From Crambe crambe (lineage: Eukaryota > Porifera > Demospongiae > Poecilosclerida > Crambeidae), in assembly GCA_963924555.1 (NCBI GenBank), contig OZ004596.1:6086139-6150138 (forward strand): a stretch of DNA of 64,000 bases, in the 5' to 3' direction. The notes under the pieces were generated by a model that was not told where the DNA came from, made no database searches, and saw nothing but the letters and a program-made list of their open reading frames with translations. How positions within the stretch are numbered: position 1 is the first letter of the stretch; the number at the start of each line of letters is the position of its first letter. Shown piece by piece: positions 46,701 through 57,800 of the stretch. The position numbers and the translations under genes were made by a program.

Positions 46701-49166
46701 TGCCAAGTCTAGATTCAGCATTCGAGCATTCCGAATGCATTTTTCTCGGAAAGTCCATCCTGATGATACCCCAGCTGATAAGCATACTGCATCTCATGAT
46801 CGCCGATCTTCTGAACCAATGTTTTCTTTAAAAGGATTGAAATCATTTTTTGCTAAAAGATTTCATTCAAAAGTAAAAACAACCTCTTTAAAATCTAAGA
46901 AAGAGCTTCAAGTTTCAGCAAGCCCATCCTGTGATAAGACACATATGAAAACAGTTACATCCCATTACAATGAAGACATAAAGAGAAGCACATCAAAGAA
47001 AAGTGCATTCCACATAACATCCCACCTTGAAGATATAAAGAAGAGCACATCCCATATAAAGAAGAGCACATCCCATATAAAGAAGAGTATATTCCACCCT
47101 GAAAATATAAAGAAGAGCACATCCCACCTTGATAAAGACAAAAGCAAAAGTACTGAAGACACAAAGAAGAGCACGTCTCACCTTGATAAAGATAAAAATA
47201 AAAAGCTTGAAGATGTAAAGAAAAGCACATCCTACCTTGAGGACATAAAGAGCACATCTCACCACCTTGATGGAGAGAAAAAGAAAAGTGCATCCCACCT
47301 TGAAGATAATAAGAGCACATCCCACCTTGATGGAGAGAAAAAGAAAAGTGCATCCCACATTGAAGATAATAAGAGCACATCCCACCTTCACATTGAAGAC
47401 ATTGAGAAAAGCACATCCCAAGATATAATATCATACCATGAGACTACATCCAGCAATGAAAAGACTCTCCCATCTTATGGTGGTGCTGTAGAGACTCTTG
47501 ATGAAGGGGATGTAATGGGATTACCACTAATTGATGAAGAAGATAAGGTAGAAGAAGTTTCTAGCAGTCCTGTGCAAGACATAAGTTTTTTCAATGCTGC
47601 ACTCCTAATGAGTAAGTTCAAAGATGTAGTGGAAAAGATGGGATTGGAAATAGTTAATATACATGAAGACAGCAGTTTCTTGAGTAACAAGAACATGAAG
47701 CAACACTGTAGACAGATAGGTGTGCAGGAGGCTGCGTTATTTGACTCTGAGGGACTAATGCTGACTAAAAATAACAGAAGAATGATCTTATGTCTTCTTG
47801 ATGTGGTTAGTTTTTCTGATGCACTTGGAATTCACTCTCCTCATTGGGTTCATGTGTTTGATAAGACACAAAAGAAGTCACATAAACCAGAAAAGCCACT
47901 GATGGATGATAATGTATGTCATACCACTAGATCTTATACTCACTAATTATTTTAAGTACTGTCTTCAGGTACTGAAGAAATTGTGGGACTGTAGATGTAC
48001 AACCAATCCACTTAAGATCACTTCAAGAGGAAATAGAATACTGATTATTTCTGGGGGCAGAGTTAAAGGCGAAAAGATCATTTATATTCAAGTAAGTTAG
48101 AAGCCATTACTTGAACCCATCACGTAGCATTGTGTGTATTGCATTGCAGGTACCAAAATGGACTAATGCTGATAGCGTACCTAAACTCCAACTATTCAGC
48201 AATGATATACTGGTTCGTGTTGGAGGAGGTTGGGAACCTCTGAACAATTTTCTCTTGGATTATGATCCATGCAAAGCCCCCCAACATCCATCAGAATCTA
48301 TTATTCCATCTTTTGCTGGAGAAGTGACCATACAAGATGAACAGACATCTAAGGAGGAGGAAAGGAGATACTGGAATTCTTTGTGTCCATTTGCCGACAT
48401 GCAGGGAACAAGCTTCACTACAAAACTGAAAGAATCGATGAAGATGATGGGACTAGAGATTCTCAATATGAAGGCAGATAGCGATGGATCATTGAAGAAG
48501 TGGGGCGTGATCCGAATGACATCTCATGATTGTAACATTTCTTGGAGTTGGAAGACTGGTGTTGAGGAAGCTGTTATTTTTGGTTCTTTGGGCCTGACAC
48601 TAGAAAAAGATAAGAAGAAGTTGCTCTTGTGTTATCTAGATGTGGTTTGTTTCACCAAAATGATGGGGATCTCTCCCCCCAAGTGGGCTCAGATCAATAA
48701 GCCTCCAGATACATGCAGAAACACATCATGGACATTAGAAGAGAGGGTATGTATCAAGACCCAGTAGCTAAAAGTTAGGTAATTTTTGAAACATAGGTAC
48801 TCAGGACAGTGAGGGCCTGCCAGTGTCTGACTAATCCACTTGTAATCACCTCAGAAGGGGATGGAATATTTGTCGTCTCAGGGGGAAAAGTCGGATTCAA
48901 AAAGAGATTATTCACTCGAGGGCCTCAAAATGACTGCAAATATCATAACAAACAAAGGAGACAGTGTGTTAGAGTCCGTGTTGGAGGAGGATGGGTTCCA
49001 TTGGACAAGTATCTCCTGGAACATGATCCATGCAGAATTCAGAAATTCATATCAGGTATAAAACTGCCAGCCATCATCATGATGAGTATGATAATTATTA
49101 TCTTATACAGTGGGATCTCTTTATGGAAGAATCTGTTTTGAAACTAGAGTTTTACCTACAAACTAA
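40711..49166 (+). CDS. Giant repeat protein with two half-CH/GAR units (gene D)
   Basis: Five exons (40711-47913, 47969-48091, 48150-48746, 48797-49055, 49111-49166) join in phase to 2745 residues. Same plan as gene B: beta domain 1-135 (LPKQAAILACKIKPPESQYF, CPIYFFKCEKYPEKFTLIF); Pro/Ser repeats (TASPPADQPLN, ELILGDKH..KSS); a 19-residue exact repeat near 1080-1190; a degenerate RVKSAPTEHREFIQGDH series; an 11-residue AQVPRAGFDKY array; the island SIHIPGNRSPTES; basic motifs SRFSIRAFRMHFSRK and MFSLKGLKSFFAKRF; a KKSTSHLED array; then half-CH 1 (QIGVQEAALFDSEGLMLTKN), GAR 1 (VRVGGGWEPLNNFLLDYDPC), half-CH 2 (TGVEEAVIFGSLGLTLEKDK) and GAR 2 (VRVGGGWVPLDKYLLEHDPC). The intron that splits exons 3 and 4 of gene B is missing here, the two being fused in 48150-48746. 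Predicted microtubule-binding giant linker. Confidence 0.88.
43931..44284 (+). repeat. 57-bp perfect coding repeat (PTQGDHHVKSTPIEHTTSE)
   Basis: Six copies of a 57-bp unit, identical but for a single C/T change in the last, lie in gene D. The near identity, including silent positions, points to very recent expansion or gene conversion. Diverged relatives (RVKSAPTEHREFIQGDH) extend to about 45020. Confidence 0.96.
45647..45970 (+). repeat. 33-bp coding repeat (KYAQ(L/V)PRAGFD)
   Basis: Ten units of 33 bp encode AQLPRAGFDKY with V/L and A/T alternation at fixed sites and a terminal I-D-E-S variant. In frame within gene D, directly before the basic SIHIPGNRSPTES island. Confidence 0.95.
46975..47425 (+). 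repeat. Lys/Ser/His-rich coding repeat (KKSTSHLED)
   Basis: Irregular units of 24-66 bp with the core AAGAGCACATCCCACCTT encode KKSTSHLED(I/N)K and GEKKKSASHLEDNKSTSHLD in gene D. The stretch is highly basic and Ser-rich, so it could be heavily phosphorylated. Confidence 0.9.
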
Positions 49167-49218
49167 CATTGAACACTTAGCGCCTTTATTATAATGAATG
49201 GCGTGGCTATACTGAATT

Positions 49219-49228
49219 GCGCATACGT
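49219..49228. promoter_or_regulatory. Near-NRF1 palindrome GCGCATACGT (gene E)
   Basis: One mismatch from the palindrome, 60 bp before the gene E ATG; followed by an ACGCGCGCGCACGTACGCGT stretch. Confidence 0.4.
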
Positions 49229-49288
49229 AGATGCACGACAACGCGCGCGCACGTACGCGTAAACATCAACTGCTCAACACCATTAAAA

Positions 49289-52200
49289 ATGTACATCAAG
49301 GTGGAGATAGTAGACGTCCAGCTTCCCAAGACGGTGAAAGTCCTTGCCTGCAAGATTCAACCTCCCGAGTCAGCCTTCCTTCTGGACTGTATTGTAAAAA
49401 CTCATCGTGTGTTTACTGGATCCAGCACCAACAGAGTTACATTCCCAGTTTTTTACTTTGAGTTTGAGAAATACCCTGATCATTTACTATTTCTATTTAC
49501 AGCTTCAAATAAATCTGAAGAAATTGGTCAGGGTACCTACCTTCTAACTTTCACGAAGCCACGCTTCCGCAAACCCATATTCCCAGAGGAACTCTCCGGA
49601 AAAACCCAAGCCATTACAATAAATTGCAAGGATCGAGATCGAAGGACATCTTCAAGTGGCAAAAATAGAGTCATATGGTTTACTATTTCAGAAGTGAAAC
49701 AAATCCCCCCTGAACCAACTACAAGAAGAAAACGAATGAAAGCATCATATGAAAATCAACCACAAAATGTCCCTTCTGATCGTGAACTATCCCCCTATGA
49801 TGACACAGCTGATTCCATCCGCCTTCATCGATCATCCATTTATCAGCACCAATCATCCATTCGATCAAACATCCGCCAGTACCAATCATCCATCCGCTCT
49901 TCTGTTGATCGCAGGGAATCCACTGCAATGTCTGTTAAACACAGGGAGTCCACTGTTAAACGCAAGGAGTCCACTGCAATGTCTGTTAGATCAGCAGCTG
50001 AGGTAACACCACCACCACACAATTCTAAATCTCTTTTGAAGAGACTAAGTTTCAAATTACTAAGACGAGGTTCAAAGAGTAACTTTATTGGTACAAACCT
50101 GATCTCTAGAGCTAGCAGTGTTGCATTCTTTGCCACTTTGGTTAACGAGTACATGACTGCTTTTGTCACCTTCCATTCTATCACTACACTGAGATCAGAA
50201 CTCATACATGATGATATTCTTACTCTAGCCTGTATTGGATCTTTAGTCGATATCAAAGAAGATTCGCTATTTTATGAAGGAAAGGGGCCCATTCATACCA
50301 TTCCTACCTTAAAACCATTCGTACTGAAATGCAGCGAAGAGCACGGACCAGTGTTGGAACTGCATGTGGTTAAAAAGGGAGTCGAGAAACCTCTTTTCTC
50401 TGCTTCTTGCCCTCTTTTTGATCTTATACCTTTCAAGCATTATTACTGGGAGTACAATCGGAAATGGCTTCCTGGTTTGAGTGGCTTCAATCCTGCACAT
50501 TCTCAAGGGCTTCAGCCTAATGTTGCTGTTTCCATTGTGTTCTGGCCCTCAGCTGCTACTTACCAGGACTACGAAGGACTAGAGGTCTATATAGGAGGAT
50601 TTGAAGCAAACCTTCTTTCAGAAACAAATATTGTCGTCTGTTGTCAACTTTCAAAAACCAGGAGCCAAAGGAGAAGTGGAAATGAAGATTTCAACATTGC
50701 AGTGTTACACCACTCTGACAGTCAGATGGACTCTGTTCCCGCTTACTTCTTTTATCCTTCATTTCCACATTTTAACTCTGGAGAAGACCATCAAATTGTG
50801 TTAACCTTCTATGCTGCCACCGATGCCGACCTTTGGTGGCACACAGACATAATGTCTTCAGCAATCATTGATATCCCCCGAGAAGTGGGACAATTGCTAT
50901 CTTCTGAGGAACACCAAGAAGGTGTGAGATGGGAGATGGAAGATGATATCACCCATGCTTCAGATAAATTTCCAGCAGTCAAGAGAATATATGGCATTTT
51001 ACGTTGGAAGCAGAAATTTATGCCATTTCTTTCATCTGCTGATGTTGCAAGGATATCAGAACGCCCAACTTTGGACAGAGCTACTAACTCAACATCTAAA
51101 ACAACTGTGACAAAGGCAAGCCAATCAGTCGATGACAGATCCAAGGGAAGTCTATCTATTCTTGACGACAAGTCAAAGGCAAGCCTTGACGAAAGGTCAG
51201 GGATCACTCCTCCCGATGAAAAATCCATGGCTAGTCTAAAGTCGGTTACAAGTTTACCTCGAGAGGAAAGATCGAAGGCTAGTGTCTCGAAGACTAGTGT
51301 CTCTCTTGATGACAAAAGCTCATCCAAAACTCAGTCATTTGATGATGGAAAGTTCAAGCTGATTGTATCTGATAATGAGGACTGTGAAGTTGACACAGCT
51401 ATACTCTCTCCTAGTAGTGGAAATACTAAGATTATTGTGTATCATGATAGAGGTGGTTGCATGGAGGAACCAAAGGCACCCTTTGATGAGTCCAAGTCAG
51501 AGACTCTTTCTCCTAATGCAAGTGCAAAGAAGACTCTTCTTCAGGATACAAGTGATCTATCTCTTGGTGCAATGGAGGAAACTTCACCCCCTTATGAAAC
51601 ATTAGAAGAAAATACAATGGTCCAAGAGAGTACGAAAAGTAATGCAATGGGAACCATTCCTAGTTCTGCAAATCATGAAGATATGAGCACCCTCAAGACT
51701 GAGATGACATCAAGTGAGGAACAAGATGGAAATAATATGTTAAGACCAGTACAAATTTTTGAAGGATCAGGTGATCATGCAGACAGTAGAAGCAAGCAGG
51801 GTATGTTACAGACTAGGAAAGCTCATTCCCTTGATCAGTGGGTGACAAGAGATGAGATGTCTGAAAATGATAATGCACTTGTTAGAACCAGGAAAGCATC
51901 ATCTCTTATAGAACAGGGAAAGATCATGAGAACATCATCTCTCGATGAAAAAATCTCATCATTAATAAGTTGTAGGAAAGCTGCACAGCAGGAAGGATCT
52001 TTTTCAAAGGATGCAAGCTTTTTGACTCTTGATGATATCAAGAGGCTGTCCTCAGATGATAAAAACTCAAACAATAGTGAGGTTAAGAGTCCCGTGGATG
52101 TAAAAAAGAAAAAGAAGTTCAAATGGGTACACCACATTGAGCAAGATCCAAATACTACAGAGACCATCAACACCTTGTTACAAGACGAACAGAATACACA

Positions 52201-54762
52201 GTTAAAGGAAACCACACACCCTCCATCTAGCATAGAGCTGTTTTCTGATGATGGAGAAAAACTTACAGATGTAGCATATGAGGCTAAAGGAGAAGAAACC
52301 AGATCATCTAAAGAAAGAAATGCAGAATCCAAGCATGATACCGAAGCTGAAGAAACCAACACTCCTCATAAGACCTCTGAGAGTACACAAGAGAAAGAAA
52401 TTCTGCCCCCCGACAGATCAAATAAAGATATTGAGACCCCTAAAAGTACACAGGACAAAAAAATTCCGCCCCCCGATGAATCAAATAAAGATATCGAGAC
52501 CTCTGAAAGTACACAGGACAAAAAAATTCCACCCCCCGATGAATCAAATAAAGATATCGAGACCTCTGAAAGTACACAGGACAAAAAAATTCCGCCCCCC
52601 GATGAATCAAATAAAGATATCGAGACCTCTGAAAGTACACAGGACAAAAAAATTCCGCCCCCCGATGAATCAAATAAAGATATCGAGACCTCTGAAAGTA
52701 CACAGGACAAAAAAATTCCGCCCCCCGATGAATCAAATAAAGATATTGAGACCTCTGAAAATACACAGGACAAAAAAATTCTGCCCCCCGATGAATCAAA
52801 TAAAGATATCCTTAATTCTGAAAGTACACAGAAGAAAAATCTAGATACCCCTGACAAAGATCCTCAAACTTCTGAGAGTATGCCAGACAATAGTCTAGTA
52901 CCACCCGCTGATAAACAGGCAGTTCCTGATGTTAGGGATAATACCGGTGATAAGTGTGAGAAAAACGTATCTCCCGACATTAAGGATGCATCTGGCTTAG
53001 CTCCCTCCACTGATGACACCTCTGAGATCAATCTACCCAATACTGATAAGCCCGAGTCAATTATGTCCATCAACCTTCTTGAAGGTAAGAAAGAGTATTC
53101 TGAAATATCAGAGAATGGTGACGAAGGCCAAAAGAAAGACTCCAAGGGGGAACTAGTCCCATCCAGTGATGAAAGAGAGATTGTTCTGTCACACAAGGAC
53201 AAAGGAGAAGAATATTCGCCTGCACCACTGGGCGGTGTTTCCAATGCAGAAAGAAATATCATAATTACAATAAGTGATCACAAAGATGAACAAAATAGTC
53301 CTCCACCCATTAATGAACAGTCTTCACCAAGCAAAGAACTCTCTTGTAGTGTGAAAGAGATAAAAAAAACAAAGGGAGATAAAGTGGATGCATGGACCTG
53401 CAGCAATGAGGTTCCATCACCTAAGACCATCTTGTCAACAGATAAATCTGACTCCTCCCCTACACTTGGGGCTGATTCCAAAGCAAACCTGACAATGGAT
53501 GAAGAACCTTACTTTCCTTACTACAACAAGAAAGGTGCTAGACCACTGATTCAGGATGAAGATTCCTCTCTCGGCACAGATTCTAAATCAACACTAACAG
53601 AATCTGACTTTTCCTACCTAGAAAGAAGGATCAGAAAGGGCAACCAGAGGCGGGTTAGAATAGATTCATACACTGTCCGACCCCAATCCCCTGATAGAAG
53701 GGACATACAATGCAAGACAGCCTTCCCATCACTGCAGGATAAAGAATCTGGCCATCAGAGAGTTAAACTCGAGAGAGAACACCATGGAGATAGGCAGCAA
53801 AGATCAAACAGTGAGAGCCAAGTGCGGGCCCCCTTAAAGAGGAGCAAAAGAAGTAGAGCTACCCTGCCACTATGCAAAAAGAATCAGAGTCGTATTGATT
53901 CCAGCTGTGCTACTACGACTGTCAAATCAGAATCCAATACAAACTTAGAGGAGGAAATGAAGAAAATTGGATTGCATCTTTTAAATGTAACTAGTGAAAG
54001 TACTGCAAGGAAAACCAACTCTGAATTAGGCGCATGGTCTCCACAAATGGATGTGGAGGAACTTCAATTCTGTGATTCAGAAGGACTCGTAGTGAACAAG
54101 AATAGAAGGAAAGTGATGCTGTGTTATCTAGACGTGGCAAAGTTTGCAGAAAAGATGACATTCGCCCCCCCAAAATGGATTCAAAAGTGTCAGGCACAAA
54201 AATCCAATCCCAGTCCTTTTCCACAATTAGTACCTGAAAAACCCAATGGGGAGTTCATAGAAAAGGTTTGTTTGATAACCCTTTTCTATCTTTATATATT
54301 CTTGTTACTGTACAGGTAATATCGAAGTTGAGGCAGTGTAAGTGTCAGAGAAATCCACTTAAAGTAATCAGTTCAAATGTAAATGGACATTTTGTTATCT
54401 CTGGTGGCAGAATTACAGGAAAGAAGACAATTTTAATTAGAGTAAGTGGGGAAATCGACAGATATAAAGCTTCAATAATGTGGCTGTAATGATTATGTTG
54501 TTGTAGGAGATACCAAGGATGAGTTGTAATTACTGTAAAAGGATTCGTTCAAGTGGTGTCTCTACTTTCATGGTACGCAGAGGAGGGGGCTGGGTACACT
54601 TAGATCACTTTCTACAAGAGTATGATCCATGCCGAATGCATATGACAGGTAAGCATGGATTACTTTATTATAACCAGTGTCATCTGATGGACTTTGATTA
54701 CAGCTGAACCATTCTCAAGAAGAACTATTCTAACTTCAGCACGCTACACTAGATACACGTAG
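49289..54762 (+). CDS. Multi-C2-like, repeat, half-CH and GAR protein (gene E)
   Basis: Four exons (49289-54265, 54316-54441, 54507-54648, 54704-54762) join in phase to 1767 residues. Residues 1-150: shared beta domain (LPKTVKVLACKIQPPESAFL, FPVFYFEFEKYPDHLLFLF). Residues about 155-280 are basic (RRESTAMSVKHRESTVKRKE; LLKRLSFKLLRRGSKS). Two further beta-sandwich-like domains, about 285-430 and 435-590, are shared only with gene F (FHSITTLRSELIHDDILTLA, FSASCPLFDLIPFKHYYWEY, FFYPSFPHFNSGEDHQIVLT, GILRWKQKFMPF). Residues 600-1550 are acidic and Ser-rich with a 20-residue repeat. Half-CH near 1553-1635 (DVEELQFCDSEGLVVNKNRR, LCYLDVAKFAEKM). GAR 1660-1757 (CKCQRNPLKVISSNVNGHFV, MVRRGGGWVHLDHFLQEYDP). 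ATG 49289 is chosen because its N-terminus aligns with B, C, D and F. Gene F starts 90 bp after the stop. Confidence 0.88.
52431..52811 (+). repeat. 60-bp coding repeat (ESTQDKKIPPPDESNKDIET)
   Basis: Six head-to-tail copies of a 60-bp unit, the middle four almost identical, in gene E, flanked by one degenerate copy on each side. Acidic and Pro-rich. Confidence 0.96.
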
Positions 54763-54821
54763 TAACAAAAATTAAAATTAATAATATCCGGATCAAAATG
54801 TCCGGATATCCCCGCCTATCG

Positions 54822-54831
54822 GCGCATGCGC
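54822..54831. promoter_or_regulatory. NRF1-like palindrome GCGCATGCGC (gene F)
   Basis: Perfect palindrome 21 bp before the gene F ATG, in the 90-bp gap after the gene E stop. A second palindrome, ATCCGGATCAAAATGTCCGGAT, lies at about 54786-54808 and contains two TCCGGA words. Confidence 0.65.
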
Positions 54832-54852
54832 AAGAACGCCATTAGCGCAAAG

Positions 54853-57800
54853 ATGCCTGCAATTCAGATAGTTATTGAGAATGCTACTCTCCCAAAGAGA
54901 ATAGAAATCATAGCCTGTAAGGTAGAGCCTCCAGAGTCAGAAGTAGTTATCGAATGCAAGGTATCTTCACACGTATCTCACATGACAAAGACGAAGTATC
55001 CAATTTTCTATTTCGGATTCAAGAAAATCCCGAGATACCTGGTATTTAGGTTTGTGGTTGCAAATAGAAATGAAGAAGAAGGACATGGCAACTTTGCTAT
55101 GCAATTTGATGCTCAGAAATCCGGTTTTTTAAATTATAAGTCAGTAATTCCTCAAGCGATATCTGGAAAAACTCAAATAGTGCACCTTGTCTCCTCAATT
55201 CCAGGCTGTGACCCCTCAAAAGTGATCGGAAAGCTATGCTTCAATATAGTTGACTTGAACAGCATCCCTCCACAGGCTACTTCAACTCCCTTGCAACATA
55301 TTGGAATGCCTCCTACTCAGCAAGACAAGGACATTCTTGATCTGATTTCCAGAGAGAAAGGACTGGAATGTGTGGCTCCTTTGATCACTGATTATCCAAC
55401 TGTACTCATCATTTTCCATTCCTTCTCAACTCTGAGATCAGAGCTTCTACCTGAAGATATCATCAGTGTTGCGTGCTTGGGAACATCGTACTGCAAAATT
55501 AAGGAGGACCCTGTCTTGACCAAAGAAAAAGGACCAATTAACGTGATTCCTAACCTAAAACGTGTTAAATTAAGATGCCACAAAGAAAGAGATCAACTAT
55601 ATCTGGAACTGCATGTGTTAGACAAGGCAAACTCGTGCTCTTTTTTCTCAGCTTCATGTCCCATTGTCGACCTGATTCCCTTTCAATACTATAACTGGGA
55701 ATACAGCTGGAAAATGCTGCTTGGTACAAATCCAAGCAGTTTCACCTCATCATCACAAGAAAATAGTGCAACTGTCACCCTTGCTTACTGGCCTGCACTC
55801 TCAGATTATCCAGAATACAAAGGGCTCGAGTTTTTTATTAGATGTCCTGAGATTAACACCCATTATGAAACAGCAGATTTGATTCTCTGCTGTCAACTTA
55901 GACCTAAAAGGCAAAGTCTTTTGAATTCTGATATCGTATATAGCATACCATTTGTACATCTCCAAAGAGAGGATGAAGTGATCCATGAAAAGGTACAAAT
56001 AGCAGTGTTGCGAAGCTATTCTGATGGTTCAACATTGCATGCCCTTCCTGGATATTTTTTCTTCCCTAACTTTAACTTTGGAATTGACCATCAAGTTTTT
56101 TTGACCTTTTATGTGTGCCCTCAGTACGATCCTGGTGTTTGGTGGGGCACCAAAGTGGTTTCTTTGGCTGTATTGAATATTTACAGCGATATGAAGCAAG
56201 TTTTAACTAACCAAGAAGGCATGAGGTGGGAGTTGTGTGAAGAGGCCATGTCTCACTCCACAGAGATCCTTCCACCCCTCAACAAAATAAGTGGTATTTT
56301 ACGTTGGAAACAAAGAAATATGAAATTTCTCTCTGCTGATACCATATCAAAGGATTTTTCAAGACTCCCATTAATAGAAAATGCAACACATGGTTTAACA
56401 GAAAAGAAGATCCACAATACTAAATTACGAGAAGAAGTGAACAGACTAAGAAGAGTTATAACTTTAACACAAGACTCCCTTTCTAAAGATATCAAACACC
56501 AGAAGAAGGAGCTCTCTAAACAGTTAGAAATGCCAGTACAGCAGCAGTTCCACAGTGACTTGGATAGGGAAAATTTAGAGTTACATAGAGAAAACTCAAG
56601 ATTAAAACAGAAAGTTTTGACTTCCAGCAGGGAGTCACTTAAAATTCTCTCAAGAGATATCCAAGACCAAGAAGAAATTATCCTAGAGTTTCGTAAAAAA
56701 TACGAAGAACTAAAGAAGAAGAACGAAGAGTATGAGAGGTGTATTAAAAGCATGGAAACTTCTATTGAAGATACTAAGCAAGATCCCACACTATTAATAA
56801 TGGAGGATGATATGGCCGAGTTACGTGAAGAAAATTCAAAACTTAAAGCAGAGATTTACAAATATGAGCAATTTATGAAAGATATGGAAGCATCGACGGA
56901 GGCTGTCAAGCAAGACCCTACAATGTCCATGGAAGACATTCATACTAGTATAGGATTCATCTCTAACCGCTTACAGTGTGAGATAAAATCCAAGCAGCTC
57001 CTCAAAAGGAAAATGGATAACAGTATTGCCACTTTAAATAGAGACAATCTAAAACTGAAAAAGGAGATTGAAAAGCGTGAGAAACACATAGAAGTATCCA
57101 TCAAAACTGCCAGAAAAGAAGACAATAAACTCTCAAGAAAAGATCTTCTTAATAAGATAGGGTACATTTCCAACTGCTTAGAGATGGAGATGAAAGATAA
57201 AGAACTCCAAAGAAAGAAAATGGAGGAAGATATTCTCCAGTTACGTAAAGAAAATTTACAACTGAAGATGGTTACAAGTCTGGAATTATCTGAACCAGAT
57301 CATACATCATCAAAAGAAGAACTTCTTAAAAAGATAGTGCTCCTCACAAATCACTTGGAGACAGCAATGCAATCAAAGCTGCTCCTTGAAAAGGAAATGG
57401 AGGATTTGAAGGAAGAGCATGAATTGTATCTTAAAGAGATAGAAATATGCACTGAAGATACCAGCTATCAAGATAAACTCTCTAAACAGAAGTATGATAA
57501 ATTTGTGTTCGTCTCAAACTGCTTGAAAGCGGAGAAGAAATCCAAACAGTTACTGAAAGAGAAACTGGATAAGGAGATATTTGAATTACGCAGAAGAAAT
57601 AGAGAGTTAGGAGAGGACAAAGAATGTGAGAAATATACAGAGCTTGATGAATATAAGAAGAAAGTTTTTGAGTTAAGTGAAGAAATTCAAGACTTGAAAA
57701 AGGAGAAAGAAAGTTTAATGGAAGACACTAGATCCACAAAACAAGATCTCACACACTGTCAAGACCTTCTGGATGAGATAGAGTCCATTTCCACATCACT

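Noticed and set aside
46955-47434. Minus-strand Cys-rich ORF resembling a secreted repeat protein
   Set aside because: It is the antisense of the KKSTSHLED coding array, without signal peptide logic or splice context.
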